Part shown: in pieces, positions 12,437 to 24,410 of the stretch | How positions within the stretch are numbered: position 1 is the first letter of the stretch | Layout of the letters: each line of letters opens with the position of its first letter | Translations under genes and position numbers: made by a program | Notes under the pieces: generated by a model | The model's database searches: none | Told to the model about the DNA's origin: nothing | The model's input: only the letters and a program-made list of their open reading frames with translations | Assembly: GCA_029379385.1 (NCBI GenBank) | Contig: CM055607.1 | Span: 1,116,001 to 1,180,000, forward strand | Reading direction: 5' to 3' | DNA length: 64,000 nucleotides | Source of the DNA: Quillaja saponaria | Taxonomy: Eukaryota > Streptophyta > Magnoliopsida > Fabales > Quillajaceae

Positions 12437-15385
12437 AATAAGAGAATGAAACCTCTTTCTTTTCTGTAATTTGTGTTTCTAAGAAAATTTAGTTTAGTTC
12501 TAACTTCAATTAACTACGTGTATGATTATCCTCCATTTTCTATTTACATTAGCTACCTTTCGCATTCTTACTCCTGTGAGATGTTTTTGCTTGTTACTCT
12601 TCACGTAGATATTACTGTTAATTGAAGATCTGTGCTTGAAAAGATGGTCGCATAAAAGAAGGTTAAGATAAAAAAAAAACAGAGAAAAACTTCTGGGTGG
12701 ACTTCTGAACATGAAACTTGAAAAGATGGAGATGGGAAAGCTTTTGTTTGATATGGGAGAAAATTCAAGAAAACACAAAAAGTTGCCAGTTTCTCCTGCA
12801 GTTTAGACCTTTTGAATTTCGTTTTCTTCAGTTAGTCCAAAAGAATACAAATAGTCCAGCTTCATTTCTACAAGCTTTATTTTCTTTTGATTACATTTAC
12901 AATGTGAGCAAAAATTTGCTTAGCAATGTTGTTCAAATTAGTTTACTTCACAGTTTAAGATATAAAAAACAATTTGACCAACAAAGGCATTAGCATCTTC
13001 TAGCATTCAAGATTTGGGTTAGCTTATTAAAAATAATTACATAATCTATCAATAATACAGTCAGAGGATTGTCATTATGCAAATGGACAATGAAAATGCA
13101 AAAAACAGGGAAATAATATACAAGTATTTTTGTTTTATAATTAAATTGTTGGTACATAAAAGAGACAACCCATTTGTTTCCTAGCATCGAGCAAAGTCAA
13201 AATTTTATAGCAACATGTTCTTCTGTCTCCAAGATTTTTCAAAATTGAAACACACCCAGCAACAAACAGTCACGAGGGAGATTAGAAATAATAATATTAG
13301 ACATAAAAAAATAAAAAGGTAGCTTGGTTTATTGGTGGTCAATTGCATGAAACTGAAAGGTCAATTACATGAAATGTCTGTTTCAAAACAAATGGGTAGT
13401 GCTTAAAAATTGGAATGAAAGAGAAGGCACAATGGATTTAGAAAGAATATGCATGTGCCAAAACCATTTTTATGATTTGTGGGATAATGTGGAATGTGGC
13501 TTTTGACTGCTCTCTCTGAGCTTGATATGTATGTGCCAAAACCATTTTTATGACTGCTCACATTTGTAACATTACACAACAAATGGAGGGAGACAGAGGC
13601 TTTGTTTCTCTCTCTATCTCTCTCTAAAGAGCAAATTTAATGAGCTGGAGGAATATCCTCAAAGGGAAAGAAATTAAAGAATGCCAGCTTGTGGAATCAG
13701 TAGCATTGTGTGCATAAGTTGCCATTCTCATTGACGGTCGCATTTTTTGGGTTCCTGAGCTGCCGAGGCCCCAATCCCTCAACGCTCTTTCTGTCTAATA
13801 TCTACACGCTAAAGCTAAGCTACACCAGACAGTAAAGCTCAGACAGACTGAGGCACACAATCCAACTATCCAAAAGTAAATTGGGCTTTGGGAGGAGTTA
13901 TAACTATGGGCATTGCATGCCCTTTCCACAACTCTTTTTTGGAACATGGCCTTTCCTTCACCAAATTTGTCCAACATCATACATGGGTAATGATACATAG
14001 TTGGGCTTTGAGTCTAACCAACAAAGCCTTTCGTACAATGAAAGAAAAGGGAGGCATGTAAGGAGTAGGACTTGTGACTAAATCACTTAATGAAAGGGAC
14101 AATTTCCAAACCCTTAGGACGCGTGGTTTATGTTTAGTGGCTAAAGTTGTAAAAACTAGTACAACTATCCTTATCGTAGTTGACGTAGCCGTTGGTCAGT
14201 CGTGATCAACACATTTATCACGGACTATTGCCTTCCTCCTTGCCTCTTATATCTAAATATTAAGGGTGGGAACTAGTCGAATTTTAATTAAATTTTGATA
14301 AATTTAGAGTCAACTAATTAAAATTTTGATATATTTTAGTGGAGTTTGTGTTTAGTTAAAGTTTGTGACTTTTTAAGTTTAAAATTAAGTTCGACTCGCC
14401 AAGCATTATTGAGTTGATAAATAACATCGGAAGTATTGAAGCATTTAGTGTTTGTGACCAGTTGTCCTCCAGCTTCCAGTCCAGCTATATAGGAATTATA
14501 TATGCTTTTGGGACTTTGGGTAATTGACAACAGCGACCCCAACCAAACTTATTGGCTTAGTTGAAGAAAATCGTAGTTTTGGCTTTAGTTTGTGACCAGT
14601 TGGCTCATCAATATTGACCTGGAGATCTGTGTTTTCTTCCATTAAATGATGCACATTTTTTTTTCTTCCATTAAATGATGCACATGAATGGAGTTATTTG
14701 GGTATCTTTCCTATTACGGATCTCAAACGTTTGAGATTAAGGCTTTGCCCTAATAGAAAATTCACATATAGACTTTGCGTTTACTTTGTGTCTAACATAG
14801 TAAAGCACTTCACTATCAAACACTTTTTACTAATTATGAAGGTAAATGCTATCGTGAGTACTAGTGGGATATACCCTCATAGGCCATATATAGCAGTTAC
14901 TTTGATACGTATATACAGCAAGTACATTATTTAGCCAATCAATAATTATCAATCTAATTAGCAGAAAAAGGCCAGGTAATAGAGAGAGAGAGATTAAGAA
15001 AGCCCCAATTCAACAACCACCCGCTCCTTTCATACTCCTAAAGAAGCTACACACCAACTCCACCATCAAAAGTAAAAGCAAAGAAATTATATATACAACC
15101 TATAATTATGAAAAAAGAAACAATCAGAAGCTCTCAAGGCTAGCTGAAGGGGTCATGTTAGGAAGCAGAAAGAGAACACAGAGACAAGAAAGGAGCGTGT
15201 GAAGACAAAAGAAGAAATATAAAGTAAGGAAGCTAAAGAAGCAAAAAGCAACTCCCATTTTATTAGAGAAAGTTACAAGAAACTTTAATGGCTCCGCCAC
15301 ATTTGTTTTCTGTATAAAGAAATCTTCACTGATCAGATCATCACCAACAAGAAGCCAAAACAGAAACAGATAGATATCATTCTCG
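12437..15385. other. Intergenic between the two OVATE genes
   Basis: About 2.9 kb without a supportable gene. A 21-bp phrase, ATGTGCCAAAACCATTTTTA followed by T, is repeated at about 13454 and 13530. A longer direct repeat, TTTTCTTCCATTAAATGATG plus CACAT, occurs at about 14632 and 14661. From about 14980 a GA-rich stretch probably belongs to the leader of the second OVATE gene. Confidence 0.5.
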
Positions 15386-16141
15386 ATGCCTACTTCTAGA
15401 GCAATGTTGCTAAAAAACCCCATTTCCAATACCAAGAAGTTCTTCCAAAAAACTCTACAAAACTTCAAGTCCTTCTTCTCGGCTGGCTACCAAAAGCTAC
15501 CTAAAACCCCTCCCCACCACCCCTTTACTTATTCTGTGGCTGCAGGTAGTGTCATAGACATGAACATCCATCCAAGTTACAGAGACTTGGACAAGTTCTA
15601 CACCGACTTCAAAGACCAGTGGGATTCAGAGAAAGACAAAGCAGTGAAAATTAGAAGCAGGAAGAAAACCATGTTGTCATCCCCAACAAGACAACCTGAT
15701 GAAGAGGTATGTGGTAATGGTAGCAGCCTCATCAATTTTAATTCCAAGACAAGCCCTTTACATGGGCAAAACAACAAACAGATAGAAAGCAGATCAGAGG
15801 AAAATCAAAACCAAAGCAAAAGTACAAGTGTGACCCACCAAAGGAGAAAACAGGAAGATTCATTATATAGTAATTCTAAGGGAAAGAGAGAACAAAGAAA
15901 TTGTATGGTAGCACAAAAGCTGAAAGAGTTGGAGACTTTTGATATGGGCAATGTTGATTATGTGCTTGACATAGAGGAGGTTCTGCATTACTATTCTCGA
16001 CTCACCTGCCCAGCATATCTTGAAATTGTGGATAAATTCTTCATGGATATGTACTCAGAGTTCTTTGCTCTGCCACAGCTTGCTACCCCCAGCACTGCAA
16101 ATTCCAGACTGAGGCTGAGATCAGTGAGGTCTTGTTATTGA
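15386..16141 (+). CDS. Divergent OVATE-like (DUF623) protein
   Basis: One exon, 251 residues, ATG at 15386. The N-terminus is basic and aromatic (KNPISNTKKFFQKTLQNFKS); the middle is polar and probably disordered (Lys, Ser, Gln, Asn). The conserved part is near residues 190-228: DYVLDIEEVLHYYSRLTCP followed by a hydrophobic helix. This matches the second half of an OVATE domain (DLE-LL-YLSLN-type pattern), but the usual DPY-DFR-SM first half is missing. It is probably a shortened OVATE family member, as seen in some plant paralogues. If so it would act with or against the neighbouring OFP in transcriptional repression; that role is inferred only. Start and stop are clear and no lesions are seen. 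Confidence 0.75.
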   Translation: MPTSRAMLLKNPISNTKKFFQKTLQNFKSFFSAGYQKLPKTPPHHPFTYSVAAGSVIDMNIHPSYRDLDKFYTDFKDQWDSEKDKAVKIRSRKKTMLSSPTRQPDEEVCGNGSSLINFNSKTSPLHGQNNKQIESRSEENQNQSKSTSVTHQRRKQEDSLYSNSKGKREQRNCMVAQKLKELETFDMGNVDYVLDIEEVLHYYSRLTCPAYLEIVDKFFMDMYSEFFALPQLATPSTANSRLRLRSVRSCY

Positions 16142-17451
16142 GCTATGTTTCTGTTTGTTTATAGACATTAATGTGTGCCATCTAATGGGTGATCATAATT
16201 TCATTCCAATGTAACCAACAAAAAAAATAAAAAAAATTAGGTTCTTGTGTCTAAATAAGTTAAATTCAATTTCATTGATCAAATTATTTGACTTACAAAA
16301 GTTCCTCTGTGTATGGCATATTTTGTAGTTGTTCATTTGGAGATAAAGATTAAACATTTATGCATGAGTGGAAGGTACTTTAGCCTAATATTCTCTATGG
16401 GGTATGGATATTGTTAAAGATGAGAAATTCAAAACATCAACCATAAATTGTTTTTTCTAGGTTGAAATGTTGAATGTTTATTTGGATGAACCCACTACAC
16501 TAGTAAACCACAAATGAATAATGAATGTTAAACCCAAAAAAAAATTTATTTTGTTAGACAGCTTTTCCATTTTAGTCTGTTTAGCTGGCAATCAACAATC
16601 ATCCTTGTTTTAATATGGGCCCCAAACGGTAATCTTGGTATCTGTGTATTATGGGCCTATTTACGTTGAAAATGGGTTCAGATCTACTGACAAATGCAGA
16701 CAGAGCATACTGCTGCAATTTACTCTATTTACACCAATTGGGCCATTATATGAGATTACTAAGGGAAGCAAGTTACAGCCCATTAGGGACATTTCAATTA
16801 GAGACGAATTTTTTGCTGGCCCAATATGTAATTAAGTATCGTATTCATATATTGACACGTGACACAATGTAAAGAGAAAAAAATATTGTTCCCTGTGAAG
16901 AAAACTCAAATATTGTGAAAATATAAAAACTAAAGAGAGAATCTTGAGTTCTCCACTAAACTTGGTGGATCCCATACCAGCTCCCACCTACTCAATAACT
17001 GAGAGCTAAGTAGGGAAACCTAGGGACCTTTTAACCAAAATGCATGTCTTATAAGGAATGCTGTTCTTATATATATATGTAAATGCACCTAGCTTCATTT
17101 TCAAGCCAGAGGAGATTCCCCTGGTATCCAGTAAGATTCCAAGATAATGGAGATGAATATGCCACTTAAGAAAGTGCAACTTTTGAGTGGGAGTCTTCCC
17201 CTTTAGGCAATCACCCTACAACACCTTTTTTTGTACTCTTGAATTCAAATAAGAGGAGGAGCTAGCTAGTCAGTACCCTTCACTGCTGTCTAACTCAAAT
17301 AACTCCGTTTTTGGGTAAGAAAAATTAGAAGGATCATTTCCATTTCTACTAAACATAATTTCTAATTGACCAATTTTATGGCACTCAGTAATATCCCTTG
17401 GAATCATTGGAGGATACTAGAGAATTGGTCAATTTCTATACAGTGACAATC

Positions 17452-17855
17452 AAACTCTTAGTACACATGCAACGAGAGAAATTCAGCAATAATACTTAAG
17501 AATGAAAGATACATATTGTTGACTATAAATATCAATCGGTGACTAATGGAGATAGTCTATTCTAACTAACATGCTAAAGTCCTTATGGGTTATCTTTACA
17601 GAAGTTGCCCCTGTGTCTATCACATCTTGTGATCATGATTTGCTCATGTGTACATTAAACTCTTTGTACACATGCAATGAGAGAAATTCAGCAATAATAA
17701 TTAAGAATGAAAGATACATATTGTTGACTATAAATATCAATCGGTGACTAATGGAGATAGTCTATTCTAACTAACATGCTAAGTCCTTATAGGTTATCTT
17801 TACAGAAGTTGCCGGTGTCTATCACATCTAGTGATCATGATTTGCTTATGACATT
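17452..17855. repeat. ~205-bp tandem duplication
   Basis: Two copies head to tail, about 17452-17656 and 17657-17855, nearly identical. Both begin AAACTCTT and share GAAAGATACATATTGTTGAC, AATCAATCGGTGACTAATGG and TTTACAGAAGTTGCC. They differ by a few substitutions and small indels. The unit shows no coding potential. Confidence 0.9.
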
Positions 17856-20800
17856 AAGGTAACACTGATGTCATTAATGGAAGCAGCATGCTAATTATAG
17901 AACTAGAACATTTTTCTAATTATTATTGAAACACACTGTGTTAGGTAATTACTCCATTCACATAGATGTGTCACTCGTTCTCTAATTAGAATTAGGAAAA
18001 ACCTACAACAGGAATGTTAAGTAAATTTCACCCTTCTCTTAAAACATTTTTCTCCAAATTCTAAGCTAGCGTATAAAGCCTGATTCTTATAGGAACCCTC
18101 CTGAACAACTTATGTGTGTAAGAATTTTCCAACATGAGCAAAATTATCAGTCTCTTGCTTTGTCTCCACTAGCAAATGTGTCTTGATCTTTTTCAAGTCC
18201 TCTGTTTTAACAGAGGAAAAATTGCTCCCCAAGGCCAAGATGGGGATATATATCTAGAGAGAGATTTCACCAAAGAGGAAAGTGCAGCCGTAGCATGTGT
18301 AGTGAGGATTGGTGTATATGATTGAAGAGGACAAGTTGAAAGTGGTGGTCCATACTATACATGAAAATTAAGAATCCCTTGAACAAGATTAGCCAAAGAG
18401 TTGCAAAAATGTGCTCTGTGCAGTGTCCATCTTGAAATTCCTTCCTCATGAGTTATGACTCTGTCTCTCTCTATGCTCAGACTGCACGCATCCCATCCCT
18501 AATGCTTCTGATGACTCGTCATGTTCACGTACGATCACACACACACACACGCGCGCGTCTGCATGTCTTGGCCTTTTCATCCGCGTAATAAAGTAATGAA
18601 ATACAAAGATCCATTTCCATGCCTACCTTCTGCCAAGTTGGTGGGAATTTATCTGCAATGAGGCGAAAATCTCTTGGTTAATGGACCGCTCAGAAAAGGA
18701 GAAAGAGTTGTATTCTATAAACGGGTTAAAAATCTCTGGGATTAATTAGTGACAAGTTGGTTGGTTCTTTAGGGGATGGGTTTACCATTGGTTGCTTATG
18801 CCGCCAAAATTTACTCTACTACATAAAGGTCAAATAAAGCAATTATTGTTGTCACATCCATGAAAGCTATATTACGTTTTCTACCTTCTTATTAAATTAG
18901 TTGCACACTTCAATTTGGCCAGTGTAAATACCCTAATCATCCTAATAGTATAAGTATACTGTCGTTCAACCCAAAAAGAAACCTAATAACTCTAATAGAC
19001 ATTAGTACAAACAGTGGGTGAGCAAACAAAGAAAACTTGATTCTCAATCCATCAAAAAATGGGCAAATAAAACTTCACAGTCAACATTCAGTGGTTATAT
19101 ATGCATTTCATCTAAATGCAAATGGTCCTGCAGAAGAATATAATATAGAGAACACCCAATCGGACGGCTACTATATAAATATAATAAATTTGAAGGACCA
19201 TTTACAATAAAAAGCAGTAAGTCTGAGCAGAATGTATGGTCCAGTTCCATGAGCATGTGCAGCATGTGTACCTGCAATATACGAAAGCTGATCAGGGGTT
19301 GCCACATGTAATGCTCTCGTGACTATCACGTGCGATATGGACCATAATAATACCATGTCATTGGTTCTGCTACTTACAGCTCAATTAATCCTTCAAGGTC
19401 AGTAGTTGAGCCTCATGCTGGCATGCAGCAGCCATTTGCAATTACAAATTAATGAGAATGAATGTCGGTGGCGAGAATTCAACGACAAATTTTTGAGTGG
19501 TATCATATCAATAAAAATAAATTATCATTTAATGAATTTTTTTAAATTTGAAGATTCATATTTAAAAAGGATTGTAAATGGTTATATGATATGAATCTTT
19601 GTATATTAGACAAAATCATCAAGGTTTTCTTTCCTAATAGTTTAATAAAATGACTTCATGCTAGCTAGTTAACAAATTATATGAATATTTTTTTTAAACG
19701 AGTTTAGGTTATAATTAAATTCAGGGTTAATATGTATTAAAGTTAGGAACTAAGAATCCAAATCGGATTTACTAGAATGATCGGCAGAGGAGAGGAATTA
19801 AGGGGGATTGAACAAATAATTAGTAGGGTCACCACCATCTAGTAGATGGTCCTCAAAAAAAAACTTTTGATGTTGATATTTGCTACTATACATACATAGA
19901 TTGTAGATGTAGAATTCTCTCTCTAGAATTTTGGGTTTTATGTAATATTTTTGTTTCTATTCTGAAATCAAGTTGAAGATTTGATACCTACACATCACTC
20001 AATTCGGTCGGAATAAAACCCACCAATATATATTAATTTTTGTTACATACACAAGTGTTTACAAATTTTTTTTTGTCACAAATATACCCACATCCTTTGT
20101 GGAAAAGTATGAGTTTAATCTCACGATTAATAACCACCTTTAGAATCTCCTGAGAGGTCATGGTCATTCATCCCCCTCCCCAAGGATAGAGGCCTCTGAA
20201 CCATTCCATCCACCCACCATTGGGTTATATTTTTAATGAAATTTACACATATGTTCATCAATAATTATATACATATTAAGAAATTATAAATAATAAAAAA
20301 TATTCTCTTATGACATTAAACAATTAGATAAATCTAATAAAAAATTAATTAGTATTTTTAAATAAATTAATAGTCTATTTAAAGTGAAATAAGAACTAAA
20401 AGTTACCTATGTAATAGTAATAACTCATAAGGGTATTTAAGAAATAATTTTTGTTGTCAATTAAATACTTTTATATTCATAAAAAAATAGATAAATATAA
20501 TTAAAATTTTTAATTTATAAATTTGTAAAAAAAATTAATTCTTAAGATGGAAGAAGAATTAAAATTTAAAATAATAGTATTATAATTATATTATGAAGAC
20601 TACATTCTTAATATTTTTTTAATTAATAGTATTGTCTTTTATTTAAAAAATAATAACAATTCCTAAACATTAATTATTAGAAACTTATTAAATAAAAAAT
20701 GGAGAATTCAAATTTAATTACTATTGATATTTAATTATTAAAAAATTATGAATTAAAGTTAAAACAACAATATTATAATCATGAAAATTATACTCTTAAT

Positions 20801-21101
20801 ATATATTGATTCATAATTTTGATAAGAACTAAAAAATTATTATTTTTAAGAATTTATTAAACAAAAAAATTGATAAATTCAATCTTAATTACTGTTGACA
20901 TATAATTATTGAAAAATTAAAAATTTATGAATATTGAGTATAATTAAAAAAAAAAATTCAATGGTTTAAAACAATTACTCTCCTATTGATATTAAAATAA
21001 AGAAGAATTATAAAAAAAATTAAACTAATATTTTATTTAAAGTAAAATAACAAGTCATAAGGTATTTAAAAAAATAGTTTTTTCTTGTCAATAAACTACT
21101 T

Positions 21102-21111
21102 TTATATATAG

Positions 21112-21140
<29 letters not shown>
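21102..21140. repeat. TA microsatellite
   Basis: A nearly pure TA run lies at the right edge of an AT-rich block that starts near 20230. It is likely polymorphic in length. Confidence 0.9.
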
Positions 21141-21142
<2 letters not shown>

Positions 21143-22341
21143 AATATTTAAAACCTAACTAACCATCTCCAACCTAACATGGTGTATTATTGTCACTGTC
21201 CAGAAATCCAACTTTCTATTACACAGCTTATGATCTTTTTAGAAATATATCAGGGTTCAGATCTAAAGCATGACAGAATATATCTTGGAAGCACATTGAT
21301 CTAGTCAATTTTATATGCAAGAGGAATCATTCAAGATTTTATAATTATCCTTTCAATTCAAATAATTAGAAGTCTTAAGTATATATGAATTGGACTCCTT
21401 TATAATTTCAACTTGTCATAAAATTGTTGGAGCTGTTTGTATTAATTGTTATGCATGGACCCAGTTTACGTTTTTAGCTAGAAATTAAATTGTGGTAGAG
21501 CTAGGTTTGAATAAAAGATGGACTCAGAAGATATATTTATATAACCATTAAAGCAATTATTTCATTTAAAATGTTAAATAAAGAAAAGGGTATATATATA
21601 AACTGCATAATATGATCAACCAGATTGATCTAGCTAGGGCCACTTTCATTTTCATGGGACCTTTAATTACCATGCTCTAGTGGACTTTCTTTTCCTTTTC
21701 TGTTCTTTTAGCTTTTATTTATTTATTTTTTATATAAGGTATCTGATGGTCCCTGGTTAGCTCTACAAGTAATTAAGTATATATCTCAAAAAAGCCTAAG
21801 TTTACTAAATAACTAAATGGAAGTTAATTTATAGATATCTACCAATCCATTGAGGAAGAAGAATCCTAAAATTGATATTTGGCAACATAATATAATTGAT
21901 CTCAATTCCATTAATACAAATTAAGCCTTTACATATCACCATCACTACCTCAAACTTTAATTTTATACAAATTTGAAAAATCTAAACCTCCCCTACATGC
22001 ACTTCTCTACAAACTTTACCTAACTAGGTAAAATTGGCAATGTACATGATATTTATATATATACACAATTAGAGTATGACAATCCTCCTAGCTATTTTGC
22101 ACCAGAAAAGCTAATTAAAAATACATCAAATTTCAATCCCCCCACGCATCCCACAATTCTCTATAATATTCTAGCTAGCTAATTCCCATATATATATATA
22201 TAAGTTCTTCCTTCTTTTCCCTTTTAGTCTTCTTAATTTGATCAAGGTGCTGCTTTGCATTGGTGGAAGGCCATTAAAGTGTCGTCAAAGGCACCATGAT
22301 CAAAGGCCATTTGTTAAATCTGGTGTACCTTTCCCAAATCA

Positions 22342-24410
22342 TCATCGAGGCGATGTCGCACAAGTGAAAGCCAAGACGTGTGTGGCCTTGGCAGCTTTCC
22401 AGCTATTCTCAATGTCTTCAGCAATTCTCTTTGCATCAAGTGAAGCACCAAGAAGGCCACGTTTAGTGAAACCCACTGCATATAATCCACCTACACCTTT
22501 CCATCCATTTGGGAATTCCTTTCTGGGCAGCCCATCTTTCTCAGAAAACATATCAGTGTCCTGAACAAACAAAGAAAAGAATCGATCCAACCCTTAATTA
22601 TTAAGCTAGGAATTATAAGTTATATGACACTAACCAAGTAAAACTTAAATAGAAACAAATCAATAATGAAACAGAAAAAAATTAGTACCTTCAACCAAGA
22701 TGGTACATTGCTTTTGTAACCTGTTGCTAGAATGATGGCGTCAAATTTCTCGACTTTGCCATCAACAAACTCTACTGCATGCTGTGTTAGTTTCTTAATT
22801 CCTCTGCAAACCTGTACATTAATTGCAAAACAAACGGTCAGACTTAAAAAAAACACAGAATGCTGGGGTTGTGCATATATATCTGTGAATAATTAAATCC
22901 AACCTTAATTTTTCCATTTTTGATCTGTGCAAGTGTTCCAACATCTAATACCGGTGTCTTGCCAGACAAGTTCTTAAGCCGAAGAGGACCAAGTTTTGGA
23001 CGATTAAGTCCGAGTTGAGCCGTGTCCCCCAGCATGAAATGTGACATTACAAGTAAAAAATGATCCACAAGGCACATGGGGAACCACTTGAGCAAACACA
23101 TGGACAAACCAAAGGTTGATCTTCCAAACATTTGTTGCGGCAAGACGTGCACCTACAACAATAAAGAGAATGAATTTTAATCAGAAAAGTGACTGAGAAC
23201 CTTTATGGGAAGCTGTAAATATAAGATTACTGTCAATCAGAAAATACTGAGAACCTTTATGGGACGCTGTAAATATAAGATTACTGTCAATCAAGCACAT
23301 CCCCATCCTTCTCTCCTAAAAATGTACAATCTTTGTTATTCAAGGACACGACTCCCACGTCATCTTTTTTCATACTCCTAAAGATTTCCAAGATTTTGGG
23401 CCGCTGACCACTGATACGCATGCAAACAGATTCCAAGAAAGTATGACTGTGCTTACATTTCTTTCAGAATTCTTGTTGTTACTGTAGTTATATTATAATA
23501 TACAAGTATTTTAGTTGTAGACTTTGTCCACTTTACAGTAACACGCAAAATTACCTTGAAATCTGCAGTTACATTCTATAGTAATAATACTATAAACATA
23601 TTCGAGCAACAGCAAGAAAAGTTTAGCTTAGAAAAAATCCTCCAATCAGATATATTGTCAAACAGATAAATTTTGATTTACTAGTTTTGGAATGACATGC
23701 AGGAGTTTAAATAGGCTCACCGAGTCTCTAACAACGAGGGATGGTCGAGCATTATAATTGCAGAGATCAAGACAAACCTCCATGCCTGAATTCCCACATC
23801 CAACCACCAAAACATTCTTCCCACCGAACATATCTCCACTCTTGTATGAGATTGTGTGGAAAATAGGCCCTGCAAATTCATTCATTCCCTCAATTTGGGG
23901 TACAACCGCCTCAGCATTCTCTCCAGTAGCTACAATCAGCCATTGACAAACATACTCTGCCTCCTCCTCTTTCTTCAAGTCCACAGTCTTCACCCTCCAA
24001 TACCCACATCTGTTATCGAATTCTGCACTCACCACTATCCTGTTAAAATCTGGTTTAATATCAAAATGATTTGCATAAGCCTTCAAGTAGGCCAAAAATT
24101 GTTGCTTGGTTGGATAGGTGGGAAAATTTTTGGGGAATGGCATGAATGGAAGCTGACAGAATTGCTTTGGGAGATGAAGGCGTAGACGGTCATAAGTCTT
24201 AAGCTGCCACATTGAAGCTAAGCAGTCAGCCCTTTCAAGGATAAGGCTAGGAATACCTTTTTCTTTAAGACAAGCAGCTGCAGCTAGCCCGGATGGACCA
24301 GCACCAACTATGACTGGTCCCGGAACCCATATAGGACTAACTAGTTTAGCCATCTTCACCTCATTATAATCATGGAGTCTTTTGCCTTCCAGTTCCTTCA
24401 AGTTGTCCAT
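22342..24410 (-). CDS. YUC2: YUCCA flavin monooxygenase (indole-3-pyruvate monooxygenase)
   Basis: Four exons on the minus strand: 24410-23721, 23152-22904, 22811-22689 and 22560-22342, all phase-consistent, giving 426 residues, the normal YUCCA length. It converts indole-3-pyruvate to auxin (IAA) using FAD, NADPH and O2. The FAD motif GAGPSG is at residues 36-41, the NADPH motif GCGNSG at 204-209, and the ATGY motif in [15 protein letters not shown] at the end of exon 3. The C-terminus ([20 protein letters not shown]) is typical. [25 protein letters not shown] and VRDSVHVLPQ point to the YUC2/YUC6 branch, closest in my memory to YUC2. An in-frame ATG three codons upstream (24419) could be used instead. 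Intron 1 holds a 54-bp tandem repeat. No lesions are seen. Confidence 0.95.
23192..23293. repeat. 54-bp tandem repeat inside YUCCA intron 1
   Basis: ACTGAGAACCTTTATGGGA starts at 23192 and again at 23246. The copies differ at one base (GGGAAGC against GGGACGC) over most of the unit. The repeat is intronic, so the protein is unaffected. Confidence 0.9.

Larger units (their letters stand above)
16142..22341. other. Intergenic, repeat-bearing, partly very AT-rich
   Basis: About 6.2 kb with no supportable protein gene. It holds a ~205-bp tandem duplication (17452-17855), a (CA)n/(CG)n tract at about 18537-18557, an extremely AT-rich low-complexity block at about 20230-21160, and a TA microsatellite ending at 21140. 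Short frames at 18267-18449 and 19095-19356 show no protein-like composition. The part after about 22000 is probably the 3' flank of the YUCCA gene. Confidence 0.55.

Noticed and set aside
17103..17126. GCCAGAGGAGATTCCCCTGG resembles miR399
   Set aside because: Several mismatches and a missing base compared with miR399 as I recall it, and I found no pairing arm nearby that would form a hairpin.
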